A DNA stretch of 64,000 nucleotides from Liolophura sinensis (Eukaryota; Mollusca; Polyplacophora; Chitonida; Chitonidae): the NCBI RefSeq assembly GCF_032854445.1, contig NW_027017967.1, positions 186,001 through 250,000 of the forward strand, given 5' to 3'. The notes beneath the pieces are model-generated. The model did not search any database, was not told the DNA's origin, and saw only the letters and a list, made by a program, of their open reading frames with translations. The translations under genes were made by a program, and so were the position numbers. This document shows positions 24,131-35,214 of the stretch, one piece after another; positions within the stretch are counted from its first letter, which is position 1; each line of letters starts with the position of its first letter.

Positions 24131-25001
24131 ATGTCAGAATCAGATGAGTCGGAGAAAGTCTTTAAGAGGGTTAGAGGTTCCAAAAGGAAGATTGAGTCAG
24201 ATACAGAGGGAGAATTTTCCTTCATCCGCCTTCGTGAGTCTCAGGTAAATGGCGATTGACCGGATTTGAACTTGACGTTGTCAGATGATACTATTACACA
24301 GGTTGTATTTATTTTATTGGTGTTTTGTGCGGTACTCAGAAATATTTCACTTGTAGCGGAAACCCGCCACCATTCGCCGGTTGCTGACAGACCTTACCAG
24401 CTTATATAATAGCAATAAGAAGATATTAATAATAGAATAGTATAACCTTATCTCTTCTATAGATACTGAGGAAGCGGGATTCCGAAACAGAAAGTGATCT
24501 AGACAGTGTAAAGTTCGAGGTAAGTAAGGCTTGTTTATTTCTTATCCATTTTCATATCAATATCATACATGCTGTCAATATTCTTATTCTTATTATTGTT
24601 ACTATTATTTTCAGCAACTTTGTTATCGTTGATGTTATTATTATTTTCAGCATTGTTTTCATTATTATTGTTGTTGTTGTTGTTGTTGTTGTTATTATTA
24701 TTATAATATCCTCCTTGTCTCAATCTCTTCTACAGAAATTGAAGGAGCGGGAAGAATGGGATACAGAAACCAATGTTGAGAGTGAAAAGTCCGAGGTAAG
24801 TAAGACTTGTTTATTTCTTGTCCATTTTCACACTTATTATCAATATCCTAAATACTGTCAGTATTCTTATTTTTATCATTTTCAGCATCATGCTTATTAC
24901 TGTAATTATTTTCGCCATCATCTTCATTATTATTATTTTCAGCCTCATTGTTATTATTGATATTATTATCTTTAGCATCATGTTCATCATCATCATCATC
25001 A

Positions 25002-25043
<42 letters not shown>

Positions 25044-28000
25044 CCTCCTTATCTCAATCTCTTCTGCAGAAATTGAAGGAGCGGGAAGAATCGGGTAGGG
25101 AAACCAATGTTGAGAGTAAAAAGTCCCAGGTAAGTAAGGCTTGCTTGTTTCTTGTCCATTTCCGTACTTATTATCAATATCATAAATGCTGTCAACATTC
25201 TTATTCATATTATTATTGTTATTATTATTTCCATATCATTATTACAATAAAATAGGGTGGCTCAGTCGGTTAACGCGCTAGCGCAGCGTAATGACCCAGG
25301 AGTCTCTCACCAATGCGGTCGCTGTGAGTTCAAGTCCAGCTCATGCTGTCTTCCTCTCCGACCGTACGCGGGAAGGTCTATCAGCAACCTATGGATGGTC
25401 GTGGGTTTCCCTCGGGCTGTGCCCAGTTTCCTGCCACAATAATGCTTGTCGCCGTCGTATAAGTAAAACACCAATCAAATAAATAAATAATAATAAATAT
25501 CAATAAAATAAATAAATAAATAACGAACCTTCTTCCAATTTTTCTTATTATTCTTAGTTTGTTGTTTCCCTCTTTTTTTTTCGTCTGCGAACAGTCAGAA
25601 TCGTCGGATTCCTCCGAATTTGATTGGCGTGCAGCCAAAATTACCCGAAGGCGGCGGCATTACCGACTTTCTTTGCAGAGAGCACCTAGGGGGCAATTTT
25701 CCGCGCAGGCCAGGTCCAGGGTCAACTGTCCTGAGTCCGGACGTCCGTTCACTCGCCTCAACAGACATCTCCGGGACATTCATGGATATTCCCCGAGGAA
25801 GATTACTTGCGTGAAGAGGACGAAGTCGAAGACAAAGGGGAAAACACGCCTATGCCCGTTATGCAGCAAGGAGTTCGTTAGGGTTGACTCTCGCTTAGTC
25901 AACAAACACGGCCTGAAGCGGACAAGTAAAAAGTTCGCGCACACCATGTCGATATTCTATCGTGAAGCAGACCAGCAAGTGGAACAAAGTGTGCATACTC
26001 CGACTTCTCATCAGGCGGATGATTCAAGTGTCTCGCCAATAGACACCAGCGTGGAGGTCCTGTCCCCGGAGGTGGCTTCCGAGGAAGGGGATGAGGACAG
26101 CGGCGGGACAGTAGCAAAACCCACGGGGGAAGAGGTATATATGTCCCCGGAAGCGGCCAACCTACTTCAGACATTTTGTAACTGGCTTGAGTGTTTCGAT
26201 GGAGGCCTGAGAAAACATTCTGGGGCCGAACAGCACACCACGCATGTGCGGAAGATCTGGGGAGACGTGTCCCCAGAATACAACTTGGAAGCCTGTTTGG
26301 AACCGCAAGCCATTCGCCAGTGGATAAATTACACTATGAAAGCTGAAACCTTAGCGCCTGGGAGTGTGATGTCATATTTATCTTCCTTTGGCCTATGGGC
26401 AAGGTTTTGTCGGGAGAAAAACATAAAGGGAGCTCAGACCCTGATCCCCAAGATAGCTGACTGGAATACGGCCATTCGAAAGAGTTCGCGGGCGGACACA
26501 TGGAGGAAAAGGGTGAAACAGGCTGAGCTGTTTGTCACACCCAAAGATGTTCGAAGAGCTGACAGGTCTTCAGTGACACAGCGTGCCATCGCCCTTCTCG
26601 AAGGAGACTGTGCAGGTCCGATAAAGCTTGGTTTGTACCTGGATGTGGTGGCCTACCTGGCATTGAAGATTCTTCTTCTCACAGAGCAGCGCTCGGGCGC
26701 AGTCATCAACATCACACTGGAAGACTTTCGTCGCGCCCGTCTCGATAGCAAGGAAGAGAAAGGCGATGTCATCATCACTGTCATCGAAAATAAGGCTGCA
26801 TACCATGGACCCGCCCATCTGTGTCTTCCCAGAGATGTGTTTAACCAACTGAATACTTATGTGCGGTCACTGCGGCCGAAGAGCGACGACAAACGCCTCT
26901 TCATCCGCCAGTCGAACGGGAGGGGTTTTGCAAACACTGAGATTACGACCCTGATCAGCTCCAGATATGAAAGGGTGCTGAAGAAGAAAATTAACGCGAC
27001 AATAATAAGGAAGTCGGTCACGACACAAATGTGGTCGAAGCATCCGGAATTGAGAGGGGAGTTGTCGAGGGCCATGAGCCACAGTGAGCGCACAGCGGGA
27101 GAATGCTATGCTCGACAATTGGGGAAAACACGGATCATGGAGATAGCCAGTAAGATCAGAGACACCATGGCCGGTGGCCAAGCTTCTACATCGGCGTGTC
27201 ATCCAAAGAAGACAGAGGGAACAGATGAAGAAGAACAATCCCCCACTGAAGCGAAATGTAAGTATAGATTGTGAAATAACAAGCATTTCCGGCACGAAAT
27301 ATGTGGGCGCTGATACCGACCTGCTAAATAGAAGATACCGTTGTGACATGCTTTTCACGTTCCAGGTTTATTTCAAACGTTTCAATTTTCAGCCGTAATT
27401 GGGAAGGTCTGCCAGCAACCTGCGGATGGTCGTGGGTTTCCCCCGGGCTCTGCCCGGTTTCCACCCTCCATAATGCTGGCCGCCGTCGTATAAGTGAAAT
27501 ATTCTTGAGTACGGCGTAAAACACCAATCAAAAAAAAAATCAATTTTCATTAGCCTTATACTATTTTGTTTCAGTGTCCGACAAGTACCCGATGCTTAAA
27601 CGGGGCATGCATGCCCTAATGGCCTCGGACAAACCCTTGGAGGCGGCAAAAGGCAAAGGCAAAGGCAGAGGGAAGTCCACCAAGGCAAAGAAGTCCGTGT
27701 TTCCCACAGAGGGAAAATGTAAGTTTTCATGCCTGGAATTGTGAGTGGAGGACAAATGCTAAAGTCATCATGGCGTTTCTTTAATAGAGATGGCCTGGAA
27801 GTCATTCATGGACTACGAATTTGAACTTTGATACGGAATTCATGCCTGGAATATCCACTGTCTGCCCGGCATCATTGAAAACTGATGACCGCTTTTCTCT
27901 TGTGTGTTACCGGCTTTATTTCCTATTTGTATAATTTCTTACATACCTTTGTCTTTGGGAGCTGGTGTTAAACGTTGTTTTGGAGATGGATCTTGCGATT

Positions 28001-28920
28001 GTCAACTTGGAACGCCCTTTACGGATTACGGATGGTATATGAATGTCGGATATCACGCTTATATTCTTAATTTCCAGACACAGAAGAAGAAGTCAACAAG
28101 GCTCTGGAGGAACTGGGAGCTCCACCACTTTCCCCGCCAGAGGAGACACCAGAGGAACCAAAGTCTGATTCCCAAAGTCCGCAACGTGGTGAGTAAATCT
28201 TACCTTTTTTCCAAGATAACTGGAAGAACAAATAGGTAGAAATGTCCAGATGTACATGGAAGAAAATGTTTTCTCACCATCGCATTCATGGTCTATTTTT
28301 CAGAACTACCTGAAGACGATACGGATGATGTACTAACGTGCCCCGGGTCTGCCGACCTAGCTTCATTTGCATCGAACAGGGCTCTGGAGGAATTGGGAGC
28401 TCCACCATTTTCTCGGCAAGAGAAGACAAAGTCTTACATAGAGGAAGGGTCTGGTTCCCCAAATCCGCAACGTGGTGAGCAAATTTTACCTTTTTCCAAG
28501 ATAACTGGAAGAATAAATAGGTGGTTGAATGGAAGAAAATGTTTTCTCACTATTGCATTCATGGTTTATATTTCAGAACTAGCTGAAGACGATGCCGATG
28601 ACATACTGACGTGTCCCGGGTCTGCAGAGCTGACCTCGTTTGCATCGACTAGGAGTGACCGGCCTTCCACTTCCTCACCCGGCAAGCATGGCAGGCGGTG
28701 TTTCAACACAGGCGATGTCGCCACCCTGTTTGAGCTGTGTAGAAACCATATTTCCTTGTTGTCTCCAGTCCCGTCCCATCAAATGTGGACCATTTTGAGT
28801 AGCAGCGAGCGGGGCTCAAGGTTGCTGGAGAAGTACTCGGTTAAACAGTTGACGGACCGCATTAGGGCTGAAATTCGACGCCGGAAAGGCCAGACGAAGA
28901 AATATATGTATGGTAAATAA
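24131..28920 (+). CDS. Zinc-finger tyrosine recombinase (Crypton-like), nine exons
   Basis: Exons: 24,131-24,244, 24,463-24,519, 24,736-24,795, 25,070-25,129, 25,595-27,257, 27,575-27,718, 28,078-28,188, 28,304-28,474 and 28,577-28,920. All have GT-AG borders and compatible phases, giving 907 codons without a stop. Exons 1-4 encode acidic/Lys-rich repeats (exons 3 and 4 are tandem duplicates). Exon 5 has two degenerate Cys2-His2-type fingers (CPES..HLRDIH and CPLC..NKH) and the recombinase domain: Arg463 in LLLTEQRSGAV, Arg569 in IIRKSVTT, His593 and Tyr602 in MSHSERTAGECY. That is the Arg, Arg, His, Tyr order of a tyrosine recombinase. Exons 7-9 repeat a LEELGAPP / LTCPGSA module. The last exon ends in a basic helical domain with AATAAA overlapping the stop. 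The role is presumably integration of the surrounding element in the nucleus. The intact frame through nine exons suggests recent activity or constraint. Confidence 0.85.
24307..24402 (-). mobile_element. SINE A fragment in recombinase intron
   Basis: A reverse-oriented tail and part of the body (TTTATTGGTGTTTTGTGCGG, ATATTTCACTT, CGGTTGCTGACAGACCTTAC) within intron 1, heavily diverged. Confidence 0.7.
24664..24708. repeat. Trinucleotide microsatellites in introns 2 and 3
   Basis: A (GTT)n(ATT)n run lies here and a similar (CAT)n(ATT)n run at 24,986-25,042. Both introns contain the same AT-rich segments because an exon plus intron unit of about 340 bp (around exons 3 and 4) was tandemly duplicated. 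Runs of Asn or Ile in predicted proteins from here are artefacts. Confidence 0.9.
25254..25530 (+). mobile_element. SINE A in recombinase intron 4
   Basis: A nearly full-length plus-strand SINE A from GGTGGCTCAGTCGG to the ACACCAATCAAATAAATAAA tail, with a short deletion around the TATTCTTGAGTACGGCG block. It ends about 65 bp before exon 5. Confidence 0.92.
27398..27538 (+). mobile_element. 5'-truncated SINE A in recombinase intron 5
   Basis: Starts in the body at GGGAAGGTCTGCCAGCAACC and runs to ACACCAATCAAAAAAAAAA. The tRNA-like head is missing. Confidence 0.92.
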
Positions 28921-29335
28921 AGTCTTCACCTATTTGTTTATGGTCGTTTTGAACAGCAGTCCAACATTAAATGAAAAAGATAAGAGTTGTGAGGTGTGAC
29001 ATAAAGTTTCAAACACACTTGCCCTCAAAATAATTAATAAAAAAAAAATTGTAAATCCGGAAAGCCCGGAAGAAAAATATTTGTATGGTAAATAAAGTCT
29101 TCACCTATTTGTTTGTGGTCGTTTTGAACAGCAGTTCTATATTAAATGAAAAAGATAAGAGTTGTGAGGTGTGACATAAAGTTTAAAACACACTCGCCCA
29201 CAAAATAATTTAAAAAAAAATTGTAAATCCGGAAAGCCCGGAAGAAGAAATGTTTGTATGGTAAATAAAGTCTTCACCCATTTGTTTATGGTAGTTTTGT
29301 CCCCTCCAATAAATACAGTGTACATGATACAGTGG
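28906..29335 (+). repeat. Tandem 3'-end repeats after the recombinase gene
   Basis: The segment starting TGTATGGTAAATAAAGTCTT, which contains the recombinase stop codon and AATAAA, is repeated about 2.4 times with a period near 180 bp (starts about 28,906, 29,084 and 29,257). Each repeat carries its own AATAAA, giving several possible polyadenylation sites. Confidence 0.9.
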
Positions 29336-29359
29336 CATTATATATTTATATATGGCGGT

Positions 29360-29425
29360 CTACCCACCATAATGCTGGCCGTCGTCGTATAAGTCAAATA
29401 TTCTTGAGTATAAGTCAAATATTCA
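29360..29425 (+). mobile_element. SINE A 3' fragment
   Basis: Short piece with CCCACCATAATGCTGGCCG and a duplicated TATAAGTCAAATATTC block. Confidence 0.75.
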
Positions 29426-29539
29426 ACCAATTCCATGGGTAACTAAGGCCCTAATCACCGTCCAATCACTTGCCGTCTTTAGGCCTACGTCTTAACACAG
29501 GAAGGGTACAGTCGACGCTTTCATTTGCACATTCATTAT

Positions 29540-30660
29540 TCCTTATTTCATGACACCTTTAATTTTACACACACACCATTCAAAATTAACATGCTCAATC
29601 AGCAATGCATGTTGATTATTCATAACCAATCAGAAGTTCCATAAAAAAATTTTAAAAATTATTTGGTGGGAGAAACTATGTGTCATACCTGTATTTCAAT
29701 GTTGACGAGTGCAAATCTGCAATTAGATTCCTTTAATTTCACACAGACACCATTCAAAATTGGCATGCTCAATCAGCCATGCATGTAGATTATTCACAAG
29801 CAACCAGAATTTGGATAAAACAATTTTAAGAAAATATTTGGTGGGGGAAACTATGTGTCATACCTGTATTTCAATGTTGACGGGTGCAAAACTGCATTCA
29901 GATTTGGATATGATTCCTATAATTTCACACACACACCATTCAGAATTGGCATGCTTAATTAGCAATTCATGTAGATTATTCACAAATAACCAGATTTTGG
30001 ATAAAACAATTTTAAGAAAATATTTGGTTGGGGAAACTATGTGTATTACCTGTATTTCAATGTTGACGGGTGCAAATCTGCATTCAGATTTGCATATTAT
30101 TTCTTTAGTTTCACACACACACCATTCAAAATTAACATGCAGAATCATCAATGCATGTAGATTATTCACAAATAACTGGAAATTGAATTAAACAATTTTG
30201 AGAAAGTATTGGGGGTGGGGGGGGGGGGGGGGAATCTATCTCTCAAGCCATGCCTTCTATGGTAGCAGCTCACAATGTGCATTTGGAAATAACTCCTTTA
30301 ATTTTACACACACACCATTCAAATTTGGCATGCAGATTCATCAATGCATTTACATTACTCGCAAGTAAACAGCAGTTCGAAAAAAACGTTCATAAAAAGA
30401 TTTTAGGAGGGGAAACTATGTGTCATATCTGTATTTCATACCCTATCTCTTAACATAGGAGGGGAGACAACCCTGGTACAGTTATTCCTTATATCATTTT
30501 ATGACACCTTTAATTCTACACAAACAACATTTAAAATTGACATGCTCAATCAGCGATGCGTTTAGATTATTCACAAATAACCAGAAGTTGGATAAAACAC
30601 TTTTCAGAAAAGTAGCTGGGGGAAATCTATCTCTCAACCTATGCCTTCAAAGTTGGATAA
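29540..30660 (+). repeat. Satellite array 2
   Basis: About six monomers of the 186-192 bp satellite within the recombinase element, some with a poly-G run (30,217-30,232). Open frames on both strands (29,760-30,191 plus; 30,169-29,858 minus) arise because the monomer is close to 62 codons long; I do not regard them as genes. Confidence 0.93.
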
Positions 30661-31140
30661 TAAAACTTAAAAAAACATATTAGGGTTGAGGAGTTATCTG
30701 TCATTCTTTGGTTTATGTTACCGTCCCCCAAGAATGCATTTTGAAGGTCAAGGTCGACGTCAAGGTCAGATCTGACCTCGGATTCGTGATTTACGACCTC
30801 GATTACCCCTGGTATTACAGTTTCAGGTCAATCAGGGAAAAAGAGTTTCTGACCCCTATCTAATAACATGGGCCCCCATGCTTTAACATTGGGGCTATCT
30901 AATAACATGGGCCCTATGCTTTAACGTGGAAAATGGGTCCAAAACTTTTTTTTGTGATCGACCGCAAGCTTTCATACAAGAGCTAATCGAGGTCAGAGGT
31001 CACGAATACGAGGTCAGTTTTGAGCTCCACCTCCATCTTGACCTCCGAAATGGCGGTCGAAATTTGACCTCGATTTTGAAATTTTTTTTATAAAACCTCC
31101 AGACCTATGACCTTTTTTTCTAAACACACAGCCTTGAAAT
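30661..31140 (+). repeat. AGGTCA/TGACCT-rich tract 2
   Basis: Starts with the same GTTATCTGTCATTCTTTGG / TTTGAAGGTCAAGGTCG sequence as the other tracts and carries one forward 110-bp module (about 30,955-31,070). It stops where the RING gene's 3' segment begins, as if the satellite/AGGTCA unit had been inserted downstream of that gene. Confidence 0.85.
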
Positions 31141-31194
31141 TTGCCTCACAGATTCAATATACGATAAGAAATCGCGCAAGGACATTCATGGAAA

Positions 31195-31321
31195 TTGTTG
31201 CCCAAAAGAAGAAACCAAAGAGTCAGCAGCATTAGCCAGATGATACATCTGTTTCCCACTAACACCACGAGGAGGTTCTGCTGAATGGTTAGTGAAAGGG
31301 GCCAATTACCGTGCCCACGGA
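31195..31321 (-). repeat. 3' segment shared with the 15.8-kb gene
   Basis: The minus-strand counterpart of 16,323-16,462. It begins at the stop region of the RING gene and carries the same AACCATTCAGCAGAACCTCC and CAGATGTATCATCTGGCTAA blocks. Confidence 0.88.
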
Positions 31322-31938
31322 CAAGGACAAACACACAAACACAGAAGACGGCCAATTACTCTGCCGCTGGGCCAATTACTGCGCCCAAACACAAGGACAA
31401 ACAAAAACACACCACACAATAACATATTGACGATCACCATGACAGAGAGAAAGTCACAGGGCCAGCGAGCCTGACACCATCGTACGCAAGGCGTTGAGGA
31501 AGTGGCGCCATCCAACGAAGTGCCAACGGCACTGCACTCCCTCAAGGCGATCATGGCCCTGTCCAGGTTTGTGTGGGCCTGCAACGCAAGCTGTCCTGCG
31601 ACAGGGTAACAGCTGACCACAGCGGGCAATTCTCTGAGGAGCAACCTGGCGTGTCGCCAAATCAACAGGTTTGTGAAGTGCATGATCAACGTGAGTCTCG
31701 GCGCCATCGGCCTTCTCCTGGGCTGCGGTGGCGCGACGTACTGGCGCCACCTGGGGTCGGGGCTGCAGTAGGGACAAAGGTTACTCATGGCAAAGGTTAC
31801 TGGGTTGCCGTCTATAGCCAAACCGTATGCTGCCATCAGCGTGTTGCGTAGGCATCTGATGCAAAGAACACAGCCACACCTCATTCTCATGGAAAGGTTC
31901 CTCCGGCCCATCAGCCTTCCGCACATATGGCAAGGCAT
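31306..31938 (-). CDS. RING-finger protein with C-terminal membrane segment
   Basis: 210 codons from ATG 31,938. The first 60 residues form a complete RING: Cys3, Cys6, Cys21, Cys23, Cys26, Cys29, Cys55 and Cys58 (C-x2-C-x14-C-x-C-x2-C-x2-C-x25-C-x2-C), with Cys in the usual His place. A middle region with amphipathic helices follows, then a hydrophobic stretch near residues 165-188 (FLSVMVIVNMLLCGVFLFVL) that would span a membrane. This is the architecture of small membrane-anchored ubiquitin ligases, an inferred function. A splice acceptor (AAATTCCAG) lies 14 bases before the ATG, and a leader exon (32,112-32,007) matches the leader of the recombinase gene. The C-terminal end, rich in TAATTGG-derived codons, overlaps the shared 3' repeat, so the true stop could be earlier. 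Confidence 0.65.
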   Translation of the reverse strand: MPCHMCGRLMGRRNLSMRMRCGCVLCIRCLRNTLMAAYGLAIDGNPVTFAMSNLCPYCSPDPRWRQYVAPPQPRRRPMAPRLTLIMHFTNLLIWRHARLLLRELPAVVSCYPVAGQLALQAHTNLDRAMIALRECSAVGTSLDGATSSTPCVRWCQARWPCDFLSVMVIVNMLLCGVFLFVLVFGRSNWPSGRVIGRLLCLCVCPCPWAR

Positions 31939-31951
31939 GGTTGTCTGGTGT

Positions 31952-33144
31952 TCTGGAATTTAAGAGACGAAATACTGTTATTCTTGAGCTCAGCACGACC
32001 TATTACCTGGGGAGTATGTCGTGAAGTCCGAAAGTGTCTTAGCCAGCAGAAAGTCGAATCACTTGGAGCGTGCGCCTGTTGTAAGGGTAAAGTTAGCCAT
32101 ATACATCTTCAGCTGTAGAGAAGAAGGTTTTATCTCATGTACATTGAATTACACTACGGCATTCGACGAATTTAACGTGGGTAGTATAAGTTACCGCCGG
32201 GAACGGCGGTTTCGCGTTGTGCATAGGCACAAATTCCCACCCATAGTCACCCTTCAACACCCACACTTGTATCATACTCACCTTTCGGTCACAAATCTGT
32301 GACACTTCCCCGTATTCTGCATAGGCGAAAAGGGATTGGCAGTTCGACACACTCCCCACATTTCCAGATTCCCGACATACTCACCTTCTAACACACCGTA
32401 CTCATGATCTGCTCATCTCAGTGCCATAGCACTCCGTAGGTATCTAGCACAATTAGTTGTCTACTTACTTGTTAAATTTCAGCACCATCGGACAGTTATT
32501 AACGGGATACGGAACTCCACACCGACACTACCCACCTTTATCCACCCTTGTGCTATAGCCCATTGCCTACAGTACGGCACTAAATTAGCCCATACTCACC
32601 TTCAACTCATTGCAATTCCACCAAACTCACTCAGCTTGTAGAACCTTACCTTTGGTAATCACCTGTCAAAAGTTACCGCCGGGAACGTGGGTTTCGCGTT
32701 GTACATAGGCAACGCCGAGACAAGTTTTAATTTTCAGTTTGGGTTGGAGTCTATAAATACCTTATAAACCACTGACACTGCAATATTCAGTACTGGGGAG
32801 CCAAAAATGCTGTAAAATGCTGCAGATGGGGAGCCAAATTGCTTTGGATTCAACTGCTCTTTTAACGCTCTACTCTTCTGTGACCTGAACTTCACTGAAA
32901 GGGCAGTTATCGTGACCCTACATATGTATTACGTGCTGTAATTTTTTGTTTTTGCCTTTTTTGTCGCATGTTACATATATCTAACAGCTGACATGGCAAT
33001 ATTTATTACTTACCACGTCGTAAGTCAGTCAAAATGGAAGCAAAAATTCTGCAAAAGCTGTTACTGCTGTACGACAACACGCTGCTGTCACTAGAACTTG
33101 TCACTTGAGCGCCCCCTGTTGCCAACAACTTCAGCTTCCACTTT
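31952..33144 (-). promoter_or_regulatory. Right arm: promoter and leader of the RING gene
   Basis: On the minus strand the outer end is followed by GACTGACTTACGACGTG|GTAAGTA (about 33,020) as in the left arm. A second leader exon starts after TTCTCTACAG at 32,112, matching the position just before the recombinase ATG, and ends CCCCAG|GTAATA at 32,007. The arm carries extra material between: a second copy of the CGGTTTCGCG region (32,665-32,760), the TACGTGCTGTAATTTTTTG region, and a repetitive stretch with several ATACTCACCTTC motifs (32,240-32,660). Confidence 0.55.
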
Positions 33145-33201
33145 CTAGAGACCAAAACTGTCTGACGCCTATCCACTAACATGGGCCCTATGCTTTAACC
33201 T

Positions 33202-33470
33202 GGGGCCTCCGTCGCTCAGTCGGTTAGCGCGCTAACGCAGGGTAATGACCCAGAAGCCTCTCACCAATGCGGTCGCTGTGGGTTCAAGTCCAGCTCATGC
33301 TGGCTTTCTCTCTGGCCGTAAGTGGGAAGGTCTGGCAGAAACCTGCGGATGGTCGTGTGTTTCCCCCGGGCTGTGCCCGATTTCCTCCCACCAAAATGCT
33401 GGCCGCCGTCGTAGTGTGAAATATTCTTGAGTACGACGTAAAACACCAATCAAATAAATAAATAAATAAA
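33202..33470 (+). mobile_element. SINE A with target duplication
   Basis: Full-length plus-strand SINE A flanked by TTAACCTGGGG at 33,195-33,205 and 33,471-33,481. It sits in the short AGGTCA-type flank just right of the recombinase element. Confidence 0.95.
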
Positions 33471-33534
33471 TTAACCTGGGGCTATATAATAACATTGGCC
33501 CTATATGCTTCAAAACAACTTAAACACCTTCCAT

Positions 33535-34400
33535 GCCTCTCTAACACCACCAGAAATTGGATAAAACAGTTTTTAAGAAAATATTTGGTGGGGGAAACTA
33601 TGTATCATACCTGTATTTCAATGTTGAGGGGTGAAAATCTGCATATAGATTTGTATATTATTTCTTTAATTTTACACACACACCATTCAAAATTGGCATG
33701 CTCAATTAGAAATGCATGTAGATTATTCACAAATAACCAGAATTTGGATAAAACACTTTTAAGAAAATATTCAGTGGGGGGAAACTATGTGTCAAACCTG
33801 TATTTCAATGTTAACAAGTGCAAATCAGCATTCAGATTTGGATATGATTCCTTTATTTTACACAGACACCTTTCAAAACTGGCATGTTCAATCAGTAATA
33901 CATGTAGATTATTTATAAATAACCAGAAATTGGATAAAACACTTTCAAGAAAATATTTGGTGGGGGGAAACTGTGTCATACCTGTATTTTAATCTTAACG
34001 GGTGCAAATCAGCATTTAGATCTGGACATGATTCCTTTAATTTCACACACACCCAGTTCAAAATTGGCATGCTCAATCAGAATGCATGTAGATTATTCAC
34101 ATATCAGCAGAAGTTTGATAAACACATTTAAGAAAATATTTGGAGGCGAAATCTATCTGTCAAACCATGTCTTCAATGTTAAGGGGTGTTGGACATGATT
34201 CCTTTAATTTCACACACGCACCATTCAAAACTGGCATGCAGATTAAGCAATGCATGTACATTACTCACAAATAAACAGCAGTTCGAAAACATGTTTATAA
34301 AAAAATTTATCAAGGGGGAACTATATGTCATAGCTGTATTTCATACCCAGTCTCTTAACATAGGAGGGGGAGAGAACTATTTGTCATACCTCTATTTCGA
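33535..34400 (+). repeat. Satellite array 3
   Basis: Four to five monomers of the same satellite, the last with a GGAGGGGGAGAGAACTATT end, interrupted by SINE B at 34,409. Confidence 0.93.
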
Positions 34401-34408
34401 GGTGACCA

Positions 34409-34770
34409 AGCCTGGATAGCACAGTTGGTGGACCGACCGTTTCGGGACTGGTAGATCCAGGATCAATCCTTGATCTAGTCACACCTAAGACTTTAAAAGA
34501 GGAAGTTCTAACTTCCTCGCTTGGCGTTCAGCATGAAGGGGATAGTGCAACGACTGGTTGACCCGTATCAGTATAATGGCTCGGGCGGGGCGCCTTACTT
34601 GCCTTCGGTAAGTCGTCTCAGTGAAGCAGCACTAAATAAAAGAGCGGTGGAAATCCGTCCTGCAACAAGGAGGCACATTACACGTACATGCACCCTAATG
34701 ATTCCTTCGTCGTCATATGACTGAAAATTGTTGAGTACGATGTTAAACCCCCAGGCACTCACTCACTCAG
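34409..34770 (+). mobile_element. SINE B, plus strand
   Basis: Complete SINE B, inserted just after a TCTATTTCGAGGTGAC string of the satellite. The SINE B at 37,871 follows the corresponding position in another monomer. Confidence 0.92.
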
Positions 34771-35214
34771 GCCTCGGACCCCCATTAATTTTCCATAAGC
34801 GAAAATGTTAACGCCTAGCGCTGTAGCTCAGTCCCAAACATTCCGTGGCTAATAAGCTTTGGTGCATACCTGGCCCAGCCTGTGAGAAAGAAGCCATAAA
34901 ATCTTGACATAGGTTGACCGTCAAAATCTGGACCTTTCCATGCCGGCAGCTGGGAGGCGTGCCTAGCAACTCAAAGGGGGACGTCACTCGCAGCCTCATC
35001 ACTACCTCACACCTTGTGTCCTCTCACCCAGAATTTCAAACTTTCATCAAAAAAGCTCATGCCTCCTCAAAGTTTAGACAGTTTCCTGCATTTTAATACC
35101 AAGCATGCACCTGTGCACCAAAAATGGATGCCTGGGAGCAAAAAAAGACTTTATACCCTAAAATTCACAGAACTACAATCGTAAAACGAAGGAAAAACGG
35201 AAGTTGTCGAGGTT
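34771..35214. other. Unique sequence between SINE B and satellite
   Basis: About 440 bp of non-repetitive, moderately GC-rich sequence. An open frame on each strand (34,808-35,002 minus; 34,914-35,096 plus) is unconvincing. Nothing else is seen. Confidence 0.4.

Larger units (their letters stand above)
23715..33144. mobile_element. Tyrosine-recombinase element with inverted arms and a RING cargo gene
   Basis: The outer ends are inverted copies: 23,715 starts AAAGTGGAAGCT and 33,144 ends with its complement, both followed inward by GCAACA..GGGCGCTC. Further inward both arms share CAGCAGCGTGTTGT, GAATTTTTGCT, GACTGACTTACGACGTG and GTAAGTA. The right arm is longer and partly shuffled or duplicated (32,090-32,240 and 32,665-33,144). 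Between the arms lie a nine-exon recombinase gene (plus), its 3' repeats, an invading satellite/AGGTCA block (29,540-31,140) and a convergent RING gene (minus). No clear target duplication was found. Known Cryptons lack such inverted ends, so the element is either a new type or two inverted partial copies. Confidence 0.65.

Noticed and set aside
24535-24723. Asn-rich minus-strand protein
   Set aside because: Produced by the (GTT)n(ATT)n microsatellite in an intron.
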